Positions 48,397 to 57,290 of a DNA stretch of 64,000 nucleotides are shown piece after piece. The stretch lies in contig NZ_FYED01000016.1 of assembly GCF_900187565.1 (NCBI RefSeq), positions 62,001 through 126,000 on the forward strand, read 5' to 3'. Source of the DNA: Pseudomonas sp. Irchel 3A7 (GTDB lineage Bacteria; Pseudomonadota; Gammaproteobacteria; Pseudomonadales; Pseudomonadaceae). Both the position numbers and the translations under genes were made by a program. The notes beneath the pieces were generated by a model. It was not told where the DNA came from. It saw nothing but the letters and a program-made list of their open reading frames with translations, and did not search any database. Numbering within the stretch: the stretch's first letter is position 1; each line of letters begins with the position of its first letter.

Positions 48397-50206
48397 CCTG
48401 CCCGACGATGTCGCAACCGCAAAACATGTCGATCGGCTGAGCTGGGCGGAAATCCGCCGACTGGCGCTTCATCACAAGAAATCCCTGTGGATCGCCAATG
48501 GTGTGGCCGTGCTGGCGACCCTGTGCAGCGTACCGATCCCGTTACTCCTGCCGTTACTGGTGGATGAAGTGCTGCTGGGGCACGGTGACGCCGCGCTGAA
48601 AATCATGAACCTCGCACTCCCCGAGGTCTGGCAAAAGGCCGCGGGCTATATCGGCCTGATGCTGCTGGTGACCCTGGCCCTGCGTTGCGCGGCGTTGCTG
48701 TTCAACGTGGTGCAGGCGCGGTTGTTCGCCGCCCTGGCCAAGGACATCGTGTACCGCATTCGTATCCGCCTGATCGAACGTCTCAAGCGCATCTCGCTGG
48801 GGGAATACGAAAGCCTGGGCAGCGGGACGGTGACCACGCACCTGGTGACTGACCTCGATACCCTGGACAAATTCGTCGGCGAAACCCTCAGTCGCTTCCT
48901 CGTGGCCATGCTGACACTGGTTGGCACCGCAGGGATTCTGATGTGGATGCACTGGAAACTGGCGCTGCTGATTCTGTTGTTCAACCCGCTGGTGATCTAC
49001 GCCACGGTGCAGTTGGGCAAAAAGGTCAAGCACCTGAAGAAGCTCGAGAACGACAGCACCTCGCGCTTCACCCAGGCATTGACCGAAACCCTGGACGCGA
49101 TCCAGGAAGTCCGCGCCGGCAACCGTCAGGGTTTTTTCCTCGGACGATTGGGGCTGCGCGCCAGGGAAGTTCGCGATTACGCGGTCAGTTCGCAATGGAA
49201 AACCGACGCCTCGAACCGTGCCAGCGGTTTGCTGTTCCAGTTCGGCATCGATATTTTTCGCGCCGCCGCCATGCTCACCGTGCTGTTTTCCGACCTCTCC
49301 ATCGGCCAGATGCTCGCGGTGTTCAGCTACCTGTGGTTCATGATCGGCCCGGTGGAACAACTGCTGAACCTGCAATACGCCTATTACGCCGCCGGCGGTG
49401 CGCTGTCGCGAATCAACGAGCTGTTGTCCCGCGCCGATGAGCCTGAGTACCCCAATGGCGTCGACCCGTTCAACGGCCGCGAGACTGTGGGTATCGAGGT
49501 TCAGGGCCTGAGTTTCGGTTACGGCGACGAGTTGGTGCTGAACCAGATGAACCTGTCCATCGCCCCCGGTGAAAAAGTCGCGATTGTCGGCGCCAGCGGC
49601 GGTGGCAAGAGCACGCTGGTGCAGTTGTTGCTGGGTTTGTACACGCCATTGGCCGGGACCATCCGCTTCGGCGGCTCGACCCAGCAGGAGATCGGTCTGG
49701 AAACCGTTCGTGAAAACGTCGCCGTGGTCCTTCAGCACCCGGCGCTGTTCAACGACACCGTGCGTGCCAACCTGACCATGGGCCGCGAACGCAGCGACGA
49801 GGCTTGCTGGCAGGCGCTGGAAATCGCCCAACTGCACGCCACGATTCGTGAATTGCCCAACGGCCTGGACAGCATCGTCGGGCGTTCCGGCGTGCGTTTG
49901 TCCGGCGGCCAGCGGCAACGCCTGGCGATCGCGCGGATGGTGCTGGCCGACCCTAAAGTGGTGATCCTCGACGAGGCCACGTCAGCACTGGACGCCGCCA
50001 CCGAATACAACCTGCACCAGGCCTTGGCGCGGTTCCTGAGTCACCGCACCACGTTGATCATTGCCCATCGACTGTCAGCGGTTAAACAGGCGGACCGGGT
50101 GCTGGTGTTCGACGGTGGACAAGTTGCCGAAGATGGCGACCATCAGCAACTCATTGCCGATGGTGGTTTGTACGCCAAGCTTTATGGGCATTTGCAGCAG
50201 CACTAG
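48389..50206 (+). CDS. ABC transporter, fused permease-ATPase (half-exporter)
   Basis: A 605-residue half-transporter: a six-helix type-1 exporter domain (SLWIANGVAVLATLCSVPIP through SIGQMLAVFSYLWFMIGP) followed by an ATPase domain with Walker A IVGASGGGKSTLVQLL, signature LSGGQRQRLAIARM and Walker B KVVILDEATSALDA. Homodimeric exporters of this kind move lipids, peptides or drugs; substrate unknown. GTG 48389, overlapping the DsbA-like stop, begins VHDLPDDV; an upstream in-frame ATG (48326) would force a long overlap. Located just before the rbdA-like gene, as PA0860 is before rbdA in P. aeruginosa. Confidence 0.92.
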   Translation: MHDLPDDVATAKHVDRLSWAEIRRLALHHKKSLWIANGVAVLATLCSVPIPLLLPLLVDEVLLGHGDAALKIMNLALPEVWQKAAGYIGLMLLVTLALRCAALLFNVVQARLFAALAKDIVYRIRIRLIERLKRISLGEYESLGSGTVTTHLVTDLDTLDKFVGETLSRFLVAMLTLVGTAGILMWMHWKLALLILLFNPLVIYATVQLGKKVKHLKKLENDSTSRFTQALTETLDAIQEVRAGNRQGFFLGRLGLRAREVRDYAVSSQWKTDASNRASGLLFQFGIDIFRAAAMLTVLFSDLSIGQMLAVFSYLWFMIGPVEQLLNLQYAYYAAGGALSRINELLSRADEPEYPNGVDPFNGRETVGIEVQGLSFGYGDELVLNQMNLSIAPGEKVAIVGASGGGKSTLVQLLLGLYTPLAGTIRFGGSTQQEIGLETVRENVAVVLQHPALFNDTVRANLTMGRERSDEACWQALEIAQLHATIRELPNGLDSIVGRSGVRLSGGQRQRLAIARMVLADPKVVILDEATSALDAATEYNLHQALARFLSHRTTLIIAHRLSAVKQADRVLVFDGGQVAEDGDHQQLIADGGLYAKLYGHLQQH

Positions 50207-50392
50207 ATCAATGCCAAGGGATGTTCAGGGCATTTTCACCACGGCCTCGATACGGCGTTGGCGGTGCATATACAGGCCTGGCGTTTGTACTGCAATGAGA
50301 TCTGCCGCTTGCCGGAACCGGGATCGCCCCCTAGTCTTGCGGTAGCGATTTCGTCCGGATGACGATCAAGCAGTGCTAATGCAAGGGAACTC

Positions 50393-52852
50393 ATGAATCA
50401 AACGCGGACTCTTGGTACGCCACGGTTGCTGGGCATCGTCTGGCCATTTATCGCTGTCGTACTGTTTCAGGCCTTGCTGGGCGGTGTCAGCCTTTATGTG
50501 CTTTCGGCGGTCCGTGGCTACGTTGCCGGTGAAAGCCTGTGGTCCAAGGGCCAGAAAGACGCCATCTATTACCTCAATCTCTACGCCGACAGCGGCGATG
50601 AAGGGATTTTTCTCAAATACCAGAACGCCATTGCCGTGCCCCAGGGCGGTCACGAGTTGCGTGTGGCGCTGGACCACCAACCGCCGAATATCGAAGAGGC
50701 ACGCGCAGCGATCCTCAAGGGCGGCAATCATCCGGACGATGTGTCCAGCCTGATTTGGCTGTACCTGAATTTCCGGCACTTCAGCTACCTCGAGAAAGCC
50801 ATCGACCTCTGGACGGTGGGTGACGCGTATCTGGTCCAGCTCGATGACGTTGCCCGCGACATGCACCGGCACATCACCGCCAGCCCGGCTTCCGATACCG
50901 ACATCCAGCGTTGGAAGGCGCAGATTTTCGCGATCAACGATGAAGTCACCCCGGCGGCAAAAGCCTTCAGTGATGCCTTGGGAGAGGGGTCACGGGTGAT
51001 TCTTCGCCTGTTGCTGGCGATCAACCTGGCCACGGCCCTGGGCTTGATCGCATTGGCCTTGATGCGTACCCATAAACTGCTCAAGCAACGCCACGCCTTT
51101 GCCGACGCCCTGCAATTGGAAAAAGACCGGGCACAGATCACCCTGCAATCGATCGGTGACGGGGTGATTACTACCGATGTGGATGGCGCCATCGCCTACA
51201 TGAACCCGGCTGCCGAGGCGTTGACTCACTGGAAGGCGGAACAGGCGACCGGTTTGCCATTGGCGGCGCTGTTCAATCTGTTGGACGACAACGCGCAGAC
51301 CGATGGTTTCACCCTGATCGAACGCATACTGAGCGGTCAGCTCAGCGGCGGCAGCGAGCATTCAAAACTGATTCAACGCCTGGATGGCAGCACGGTCTCG
51401 GTAACGCTGGTCGGCGCGCCGATCCGCAATGCCGGCAAGGTCAGCGGCACGGTACTGGTGTTGCACGACATGACCCAGGAGCGGCAATACATTGCCAATC
51501 TGTCCTGGCAAGCCACCCATGACGCCTTGACCGGTCTGGCCAACCGCCGCGAATTCGAATATCGCCTGGAACAGGCGCTGCACAATCTGACGCGGCAGTC
51601 GGGGCGGCATGCCCTGATGTTCCTCGACCTGGATCAGTTCAAACTGGTCAACGATACCTGTGGCCATGCAGCGGGTGACGAGTTGCTGCGGCACATTTGT
51701 GCACTGCTGCAGTCCGGTCTGCGCGAAGGCGATACCCTGGCCCGGCTCGGCGGCGACGAGTTCGGCATTTTGCTGGAGAACTGTGGGCCGGAAGCGGCGG
51801 AGAAAATTGCCGAGGGGTTGCGGCAGACGGTGCAAAACCTGCATTTCGTATGGAAGGGCCGGCCTTTCGTGACCACCGTGAGCATCGGTCTGGTGCATGT
51901 CGCGCACAATCCGACCACCCTCGAAGCTTCGTTGCGCGCCGCCGACATGGCCTGCTACATGGCCAAGGAAAAAGGCCGTAACCGGGTTCAGGTCTATCAC
52001 CCCGACGATTCGGAGCTGTCCTTGCGCTTCGGTGAAATGGCCTGGGTGCAGCGTCTGCACATGGCGCTGGAAGAGGATCGCTTCTGTCTGTATGCCCAGG
52101 AAATCGCGCCCCTTGGTCATACCGAGCCGGGCAGTGGGCATATCGAAATCCTGTTGCGCCTGCATGATGAAGCCGGCCGCATGATTCTTCCCGACAGTTT
52201 CATCCCGGCCGCCGAACGCTACGGTTTGATGACATCCCTTGATCGCTGGGTGGTGCAGAACGTTTTCAAGATCATTGCCCAATGCCGCGCCGAGACACGT
52301 CAGGGGCCGCTGGCCATGTGTGCGATCAATCTGTCAGGCACGACCATCGGTGATGAGGCGTTTCTGGACTTCCTGCGGGAACAGTTCGTTACTTATTCCA
52401 TTCCGCCTGAAATGATTTGTTTTGAAATCACCGAAACCAGTGCAATTTCCAATCTTGGCAGTGCAATTCGTTTTATCAATGAACTCAAAGGTTTGGGATG
52501 CCTTTTTTCACTGGATGACTTTTGCGCCGGTATGTCTTCATTCGCGTATCTGAAACATTTGCCTGTAGACTTCCTGAAGATCGACGGGAGTTTCGTAAAG
52601 GATATGCTGGACGACCCGGTTAACCGCGCCATGGTCGAAGTGATCAATCACATCGGTCATGTCATGGGTAAACGTACGATTGCCGAGTTTGTCGAGACGC
52701 CTCAGATCGAGCAGGCATTGCTGGAGATCGGGGTGGATTACGCTCAAGGGTATGTCATAGAACGCCCGCAATTGTTTACCTTTGACAGCCTGCAAAGTCG
52801 TCCTGCCAGGCCCCAGCCTTTGTTGTTCAAGGCCCCTGGCACGTTCCGTTGA
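50393..52852 (+). CDS. rbdA: PAS-GGDEF-EAL c-di-GMP signalling protein (RbdA-like)
   Basis: An 819-residue membrane protein. Two TM helices (residues about 13-33 and 203-222) enclose a periplasmic sensor; then a PAS domain (ITLQSIGDGVITTDVDGAI), a GGDEF domain with intact ARLGGDEFGILLE, DALTGLANR and inhibitory-site REGD, and an EAL domain. In the EAL domain the first motif is EILLRL, the metal Asn is in CAINLSG, and the DDFG motif reads LDDFCAGMSSFAYL. The architecture and neighbourhood fit RbdA, a phosphodiesterase needed for biofilm dispersal in P. aeruginosa, where the GGDEF domain activates the EAL domain. Followed 44 bases later by a haem-oxygenase-fold gene. Confidence 0.85.
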   Translation: MNQTRTLGTPRLLGIVWPFIAVVLFQALLGGVSLYVLSAVRGYVAGESLWSKGQKDAIYYLNLYADSGDEGIFLKYQNAIAVPQGGHELRVALDHQPPNIEEARAAILKGGNHPDDVSSLIWLYLNFRHFSYLEKAIDLWTVGDAYLVQLDDVARDMHRHITASPASDTDIQRWKAQIFAINDEVTPAAKAFSDALGEGSRVILRLLLAINLATALGLIALALMRTHKLLKQRHAFADALQLEKDRAQITLQSIGDGVITTDVDGAIAYMNPAAEALTHWKAEQATGLPLAALFNLLDDNAQTDGFTLIERILSGQLSGGSEHSKLIQRLDGSTVSVTLVGAPIRNAGKVSGTVLVLHDMTQERQYIANLSWQATHDALTGLANRREFEYRLEQALHNLTRQSGRHALMFLDLDQFKLVNDTCGHAAGDELLRHICALLQSGLREGDTLARLGGDEFGILLENCGPEAAEKIAEGLRQTVQNLHFVWKGRPFVTTVSIGLVHVAHNPTTLEASLRAADMACYMAKEKGRNRVQVYHPDDSELSLRFGEMAWVQRLHMALEEDRFCLYAQEIAPLGHTEPGSGHIEILLRLHDEAGRMILPDSFIPAAERYGLMTSLDRWVVQNVFKIIAQCRAETRQGPLAMCAINLSGTTIGDEAFLDFLREQFVTYSIPPEMICFEITETSAISNLGSAIRFINELKGLGCLFSLDDFCAGMSSFAYLKHLPVDFLKIDGSFVKDMLDDPVNRAMVEVINHIGHVMGKRTIAEFVETPQIEQALLEIGVDYAQGYVIERPQLFTFDSLQSRPARPQPLLFKAPGTFR

Positions 52853-52896
52853 AATCTTTCGCTGATCTAACAATCACAATCAAAAGGAGCTCGACA

Positions 52897-53691
52897 GTGA
52901 TCGACACATTCAACCGAACCGGACCCCTCATGGAAGCTGCAAGTTATCCTGCCTGGGCCCAGCGCCTGATTCAGGATTGCAGCGAGAGCAAGCGCCGGGT
53001 TGTCGAACACGAACTGTATCAGCGCATGCGTGACAACAAGCTCAGTGCAAAGACCATGCGTCAGTACCTGATAGGTGGCTGGCCGGTGGTCGAACAGTTC
53101 GCGTTATATATGGCACAAAACCTGACCAAGACCCGTTTTGCCCGTCATCCGGGCGAAGACATGGCGCGTCGCTGGCTGATGCGCAACATTCGCGTCGAAT
53201 TGAACCATGCCGATTACTGGCTGCACTGGAGTCGCGCTCACGGTGTCAGCCTGGAAGATCTGCAAGCGCAACAGGTGGCTCCGGAGCTTCATGCCTTGAG
53301 TCATTGGTGCTGGCACACCAGTTCGGCGGATTCGCTGATCGTGGCCATTGCCGCCACCAACTACGCCATTGAAGGTGCGACCGGCGAGTGGTCGGCGCTG
53401 GTCTGTTCCAATGGTGTGTACGCGGCATCCTTCCCCGAGGAAGACCGCAAGCGCGCCATGAAATGGCTGAAGATGCACGCCCAGTATGACGATGCCCATC
53501 CCTGGGAAGCGCTGGAAATCATCTGCACGCTGGCAGGCATGAATCCGAGCAAGGCCCTGCAAGTGGAATTGCGTCAGGCCGTGTGCAAGAGCTACGACTA
53601 CATGTACCTGTTTCTGGAGCGATGCATGCAACTGGAGTACGCGGAGCGAACGCCGGTAGTCCGTGAGCGATTGGCATTGGCCGAGAGCTGA
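52897..53691 (+). CDS. TenA/PqqC-like haem-oxygenase-fold protein
   Basis: A 264-residue all-alpha protein of the PqqC/TenA/haem-oxygenase-like superfamily: AQRLIQDCSESKRRVVEHEL, RQYLIGGWPVVEQFALYMAQ, MRNIRVELNHADYWLHW and AIAATNYAIEGATGEWSAL carry His/Glu residues that could bind a metal or cofactor. No pqq or thi gene is near, so a PQQ or thiamine role is not indicated; it may be an iron-containing oxidase-like or regulatory protein. GTG 52897 follows AAAAGGAGC; the frame extends to a TTG at 52849 inside the preceding gene, without a ribosome site. Confidence 0.84.
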   Translation: MIDTFNRTGPLMEAASYPAWAQRLIQDCSESKRRVVEHELYQRMRDNKLSAKTMRQYLIGGWPVVEQFALYMAQNLTKTRFARHPGEDMARRWLMRNIRVELNHADYWLHWSRAHGVSLEDLQAQQVAPELHALSHWCWHTSSADSLIVAIAATNYAIEGATGEWSALVCSNGVYAASFPEEDRKRAMKWLKMHAQYDDAHPWEALEIICTLAGMNPSKALQVELRQAVCKSYDYMYLFLERCMQLEYAERTPVVRERLALAES

Positions 53692-53713
53692 TCCAGGTTC
53701 CATGTAACACAAC

Positions 53714-53801
53714 TGTGGGAGCGAGCCTGCTCGCGAATGCGATCTGCCATTCAACAATGATGTTGATTGAAAGACCATTCGCGAGCAGGCTCGCTCCCAC
53801 A
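53714..53801. repeat. REP pair, class GCGAGCAGGCTCGC (copy 7)
   Basis: Inverted 26-base units with an inner TCAACA-ATGA-TGTTGA stem, in the convergent gap between the TenA-like and GGDEF genes. Confidence 0.9.
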
Positions 53802-53825
53802 CTGTTTTGTGCTGTTACTTGAAAC

Positions 53826-54752
53826 TCAACCCGCCATCGTCAACCGATTACGCCCCTCGCGCTTGGCGACGTACAGCGCATTATCAGCCCTTCGCAACAA
53901 GCTCTCGGCAGATTCGCCGGGCAGCAGGGTCGAGCAACCCAGGCTCACGGTCAGTTCGATCGAACGGCCCTCAGCCACAAATTCCTCGGTCTGCACTGCA
54001 AGACGCAGCCGCTCGCCGACCAGGGCCGCTGCTTCGCGGTTGGTGTTGGACAGTACGATCAGAAACTCTTCGCCGCCAAAACGAAACACCATGTCCACGT
54101 TGCGCAACTGTTGCTTGATCGAGGCGGCGACCGCTTTAAGCACTTCATCGCCGACACTGTGCCCATGGGTGTCGTTGATCTGCTTGAAGTGATCGATGTC
54201 CAGCATCAGCAGCGACAACGGGTGCAGGTGACGCCGCGAGACTTCGATTTCCCGCAGCAGCGTCTGGTCCATGGCGATGCGGTTGCCGGTGTCTGTCAGC
54301 GGATCGCGCAATGCACTTTGGGTCGCGGCGCGGTAGAGCAGGGTGTTGCGCATCGGGTAGAGCAGCGCGGCCAGCAGCGATTCGAGGTTGCCCTGTTCCT
54401 GCTCGCTGAAACGCTGGTTGCGACGAAACACCAGCTCACCCAAGTGTTCGCCTTCGTGGCTGAGGCTGTAGCTGATCGAGTGGTGACCGCGTTGGCCGAA
54501 TTCCAGGCGCAGGTCGCTGCTCTTGTGCTCATAGCTCAAGGCATCAAGCGGTACGAGGCGCTGAACCTCACGGAAAAAAAGCCCGAGAATGCGTTGTGGT
54601 TCCAGACTGGTTTGCAGCTGCATGCTCAGCTGCTGGCGCAGTTGCGCAAGACTGACTGGCCGTTCCAGAGTCGGTTGCTGCTGACCAAAGCCCAGGCGTT
54701 GCAATTTGGCGCTGTCGAAGTCAATTGCGTTGGTCTGGGAAGGTGATTTCAT
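53826..54752 (-). CDS. Diguanylate cyclase (GGDEF) with N-terminal sensor
   Basis: A 308-residue soluble protein. The first about 145 residues form a GAF-like sensor region (LQTSLEPQRILGLFFREVQR, LGELVFRRNQRFSEQEQGNL). The GGDEF domain has DPLTDTGNRIAMDQ, LMLDIDHFKQINDTHGH and the catalytic FRFGGEEFLIVLSN, with an RNVD inhibitory I-site five residues before GGEEF. It should make c-di-GMP and be product-inhibited. It is transcribed alone. A second c-di-GMP gene (rbdA-like) lies 1 kb away on the other strand. Confidence 0.93.
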   Translation of the reverse strand: MKSPSQTNAIDFDSAKLQRLGFGQQQPTLERPVSLAQLRQQLSMQLQTSLEPQRILGLFFREVQRLVPLDALSYEHKSSDLRLEFGQRGHHSISYSLSHEGEHLGELVFRRNQRFSEQEQGNLESLLAALLYPMRNTLLYRAATQSALRDPLTDTGNRIAMDQTLLREIEVSRRHLHPLSLLMLDIDHFKQINDTHGHSVGDEVLKAVAASIKQQLRNVDMVFRFGGEEFLIVLSNTNREAAALVGERLRLAVQTEEFVAEGRSIELTVSLGCSTLLPGESAESLLRRADNALYVAKREGRNRLTMAG

Positions 54753-54937
54753 ATGGCGCGCGCCCTTGAGCAGTAAGGCTGTCTTACAAGCTGGGTGAGA
54801 GCGGCTTTGGGCTGCGCGTCATACTGGTCCGTCAGTCCCGTAGGACATTTCGTACAAGTTTAATCTGCTTTGTACAAGAACAGGATGCTCAAATGCCGCG
54901 ACGAGAAGTCGGCGCGGCACAAAAGCGACGTACGGTA

Positions 54938-55678
54938 TTACTGGGCGTTGAATGCCTGGCCGTTGATACCGGTGCTGTCCGGACCCATCAGGTACAGGTA
55001 GACCGGCATGATCTCCTCGGGTGTCGGATTGTTCAGCGGGTTTTCCCCTGGATAGGCCTGGGCCCGCATGCTGGTGCGGGTCGCGCCCGGGTTGATGCTG
55101 TTGGAACGTACCGGCGCCACAGTATCGACTTCGTCCGCCAGGGTCTGCATCAGGCCTTCGGTGGCGAACTTGGAAACGCCGTAAGCGCCCCAGTACGCAC
55201 GACCCTTGCGGCCGACGCTGCTGGAGGTGAACACCACTGAGGCGTCTTGGGACAGCTTGAGCAGCGGCAACAGGGTGCTGGTGAGCATGAACATGGCGTT
55301 GACGTTGACTTGCATCACCCGCATGAAATTCTCGCCGGAGAGCTGCTCGATCGGTGTGCGCGGACCAATGATCGAGGCGTTGTGCAGCAGGCCGTCGAGG
55401 TGACCGAATTCACTCTCGATCATCGCGGCCAGCTCATCGTATTGATGGGGCAGGGCGGTTTCCAGGTTGAACGGGATCACGGCCGGTTGCGGGTGGCCGG
55501 CGGCTTCGATTTCGTCATAGACCTGGATCAGGTTGGCTTCGGTCTTGCCCAAAAGCAGCACGGTCGCGCCGTGGGCGGCATAGGTTTTTGCGGCGGCTGC
55601 ACCGATGCCACGACCGGCGCCGGTGACGAGAATGACCCGGCCATTGAGCAGGTCGGGGCGAGCGGAATAATCAAACAT
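54938..55678 (-). CDS. yciK: YciK-family SDR oxidoreductase
   Basis: A 246-residue classical SDR starting MFDYSARPDLLNGRVILVTG. Motifs: TGAGRGIGAAAAKTYAAHGA, LLHNASIIG, VVFTSSSVGRKGR and YGVSKFATEGLMQTL (Tyr-Lys pair), NPGATRT. The N-terminal signature is that of the YciK group encoded next to mupP/ubiG in pseudomonads; substrate unknown. ATG 55678 follows TGAGG; an in-frame ATG four codons upstream has no site. Separated from mupP by a REP pair, so it may be transcribed as the tail of the ubiG-mupP unit. Confidence 0.92.
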   Translation of the reverse strand: MFDYSARPDLLNGRVILVTGAGRGIGAAAAKTYAAHGATVLLLGKTEANLIQVYDEIEAAGHPQPAVIPFNLETALPHQYDELAAMIESEFGHLDGLLHNASIIGPRTPIEQLSGENFMRVMQVNVNAMFMLTSTLLPLLKLSQDASVVFTSSSVGRKGRAYWGAYGVSKFATEGLMQTLADEVDTVAPVRSNSINPGATRTSMRAQAYPGENPLNNPTPEEIMPVYLYLMGPDSTGINGQAFNAQ

Positions 55679-55720
55679 AAAAAACCTCACAAAACAGAAG
55701 ACAGATCGCGGCGCTTCCGA

Positions 55721-55811
55721 TCGCGGGCAAGCCCGCTCCCACAGGTTTTTGTGGCGGATACAAAATGTGTGAACAACCCGTTCCCTGTGGGAGCGGGCTT
55801 GCCCGCGAAGG
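55721..55811. repeat. REP pair, class GCGGGCAAGCCCGC (copy a)
   Basis: TCGCGGGCAAGCCCGCTCCC.. and its complement: same architecture as the other pairs but a different core palindrome. Lies between yciK and mupP. Confidence 0.9.
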
Positions 55812-55853
55812 CGTCAGCATTCACGCCACATTCCCAGCACCTGAAACCGGCTC

Positions 55854-56525
55854 TCAGCAACCACAGAGCGCGCTATCAAGCACCTTGCGCAACTCCAGCG
55901 GGTGATCGACCACCACATCCGCACCCCAATGCCGCGGATTATCATCCGGGTGGATATAGCCGAAGGTCACGGCTGCGGTCCGGGTGCCGGCATCGCGGCC
56001 CGATTCGATATCGCGCAGGTCGTCGCCCACGAACAGCACGCTGGCCGGGTCGAGGTCGAGCATCTTGCAGGCGAGGATCAGCGGTTCCGGGTCCGGTTTG
56101 CTGTTCTTCACATGATCCGGGCAAATCAGCAGCGCCGAACGTTCGGCCAGCCCAAGCTGTTGCATGATCGGCTCGGCAAAGCGCAGGGGCTTGTTGGTGA
56201 CCACGCCCCAGATCAGGTTGGCTTTCTCGATGTCGGCCAGCAGTTCACCCATGCCGTCGAACAGTTTGCTGTGGACTGCACAGCCCACGAGGTAGCGCTC
56301 GAGGAACTCCAGGCGCAGCTCCTCGAAGCCCGGCGATTCCGGGTCCATGGCGAAGGTCACCGCGACCATCGCCTTGGCGCCGCCGGAAATTTCATCACGA
56401 ATGTGTTTGTCATTCATGGGCGGCAAGCCGCGGTCGGCACGCATCGCCTGGCAGATCGCGATGAAGTCCGGCGCGGTGTCGAGCAGGGTACCGTCCATGT
56501 CGAAAAGAACTGCTCTGATTCGCAT
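55854..56525 (-). CDS. mupP: N-acetylmuramic acid 6-phosphate phosphatase MupP
   Basis: A 223-residue HAD phosphatase: catalytic DMDGTLLDTAPDFIAICQAM, then VVTNKP, CPDHVKNSKPDPEPL and FVGDDLRDIESGRDAG. The phosphoglycolate-phosphatase-like sequence in this ubiG-adjacent location is the MupP of pseudomonads, which dephosphorylates MurNAc-6-P in the peptidoglycan recycling route (AnmK-MupP-AmgK-MurU) that bypasses de novo UDP-MurNAc synthesis and underlies intrinsic fosfomycin tolerance. The start lies 4 bases after the ubiG stop with GGAGTAAG upstream. The C-terminus has CGC. Confidence 0.92.
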   Translation of the reverse strand: MRIRAVLFDMDGTLLDTAPDFIAICQAMRADRGLPPMNDKHIRDEISGGAKAMVAVTFAMDPESPGFEELRLEFLERYLVGCAVHSKLFDGMGELLADIEKANLIWGVVTNKPLRFAEPIMQQLGLAERSALLICPDHVKNSKPDPEPLILACKMLDLDPASVLFVGDDLRDIESGRDAGTRTAAVTFGYIHPDDNPRHWGADVVVDHPLELRKVLDSALCGC

Positions 56526-56529
56526 CGGC

Positions 56530-57228
56530 TTACTCCTCGCGCAGGGTCTGGATCATGTAGTTGACGTCCACGTCGGCCGCCAGTTTGTAGTGCTTGGTCA
56601 AGGGGTTGTAGGTCAGGCCGATGATGTCCTTGACGGTCAGGCCGGCCATGCGGCTCCAGGCACCGAGTTCGGAAGGGCGGATGAACTTCTTGAAGTCATG
56701 GGTGCCGCGGGGCAACAGCTTCATGATGTATTCGGCGCCGACGATGGCGAACAGGTACGCCTTCGGGTTGCGGTTGATGGTGGAGAAAAACACCTGGCCG
56801 CCGGGCTTGACCATGCGGAAGCAGGCGCGGATCACCGAGGATGGATCTGGCACGTGTTCAAGCATTTCGAGGCAGGTGACCACGTCGAACTGCTCCGGCA
56901 TTTCCTCGGCCAGGGCTTCGGCGGTGATCTGCCGGTATTCGACATTCACACCGGATTCCAGCTGATGCAATTGTGCGACCGCCAGCGGCGCTTCGCCCAT
57001 GTCGATGCCGGTGACGGTGGCGCCGCGCTGGGCCATGGCTTCGCTGAGGATGCCGCCGCCGCAGCCGACGTCGAGGACTTTTTTGCCGGCCAGGTTGACG
57101 CGTTCGTCAATCCAGTTGACCCGCAGCGGGTTGATGTCGTGCAGCGGTTTGAACTCGCTTTCGCGGTCCCACCAGCGATGTGCCAGGGCTTCGAATTTGG
57201 CGATTTCGGCGTAGTCGACGTTGCTCAT
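56530..57228 (-). CDS. ubiG: Ubiquinone biosynthesis O-methyltransferase UbiG
   Basis: A 232-residue SAM methyltransferase that performs both O-methylations of ubiquinone synthesis. Family start NVDYAEIAKFEALAHRWWD, SAM site VLDVGCGGGILSEAMAQRGA followed by GIDMGEAPLAVAQ, then EMLEHVPDPSSVI and FFSTINRNPKAYLFA. Length is typical. Start follows AGGACTTAAACC. Probably transcribed together with mupP just downstream; mtaD lies upstream in the same direction. Confidence 0.96.
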   Translation of the reverse strand: MSNVDYAEIAKFEALAHRWWDRESEFKPLHDINPLRVNWIDERVNLAGKKVLDVGCGGGILSEAMAQRGATVTGIDMGEAPLAVAQLHQLESGVNVEYRQITAEALAEEMPEQFDVVTCLEMLEHVPDPSSVIRACFRMVKPGGQVFFSTINRNPKAYLFAIVGAEYIMKLLPRGTHDFKKFIRPSELGAWSRMAGLTVKDIIGLTYNPLTKHYKLAADVDVNYMIQTLREE

Positions 57229-57290
57229 GGTTTAAGTCCTCAAAAACTTGAAAAATCCTGTCGCCCCGGTGCTGAGTCCGGAGTGGCTTA

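Noticed and set aside
52897..53691. Assignment of the TenA/PqqC-like protein as PqqC
   Set aside because: No pqqA, B, D or E nearby and overall pattern diverges from PqqC, so only the fold family is claimed.
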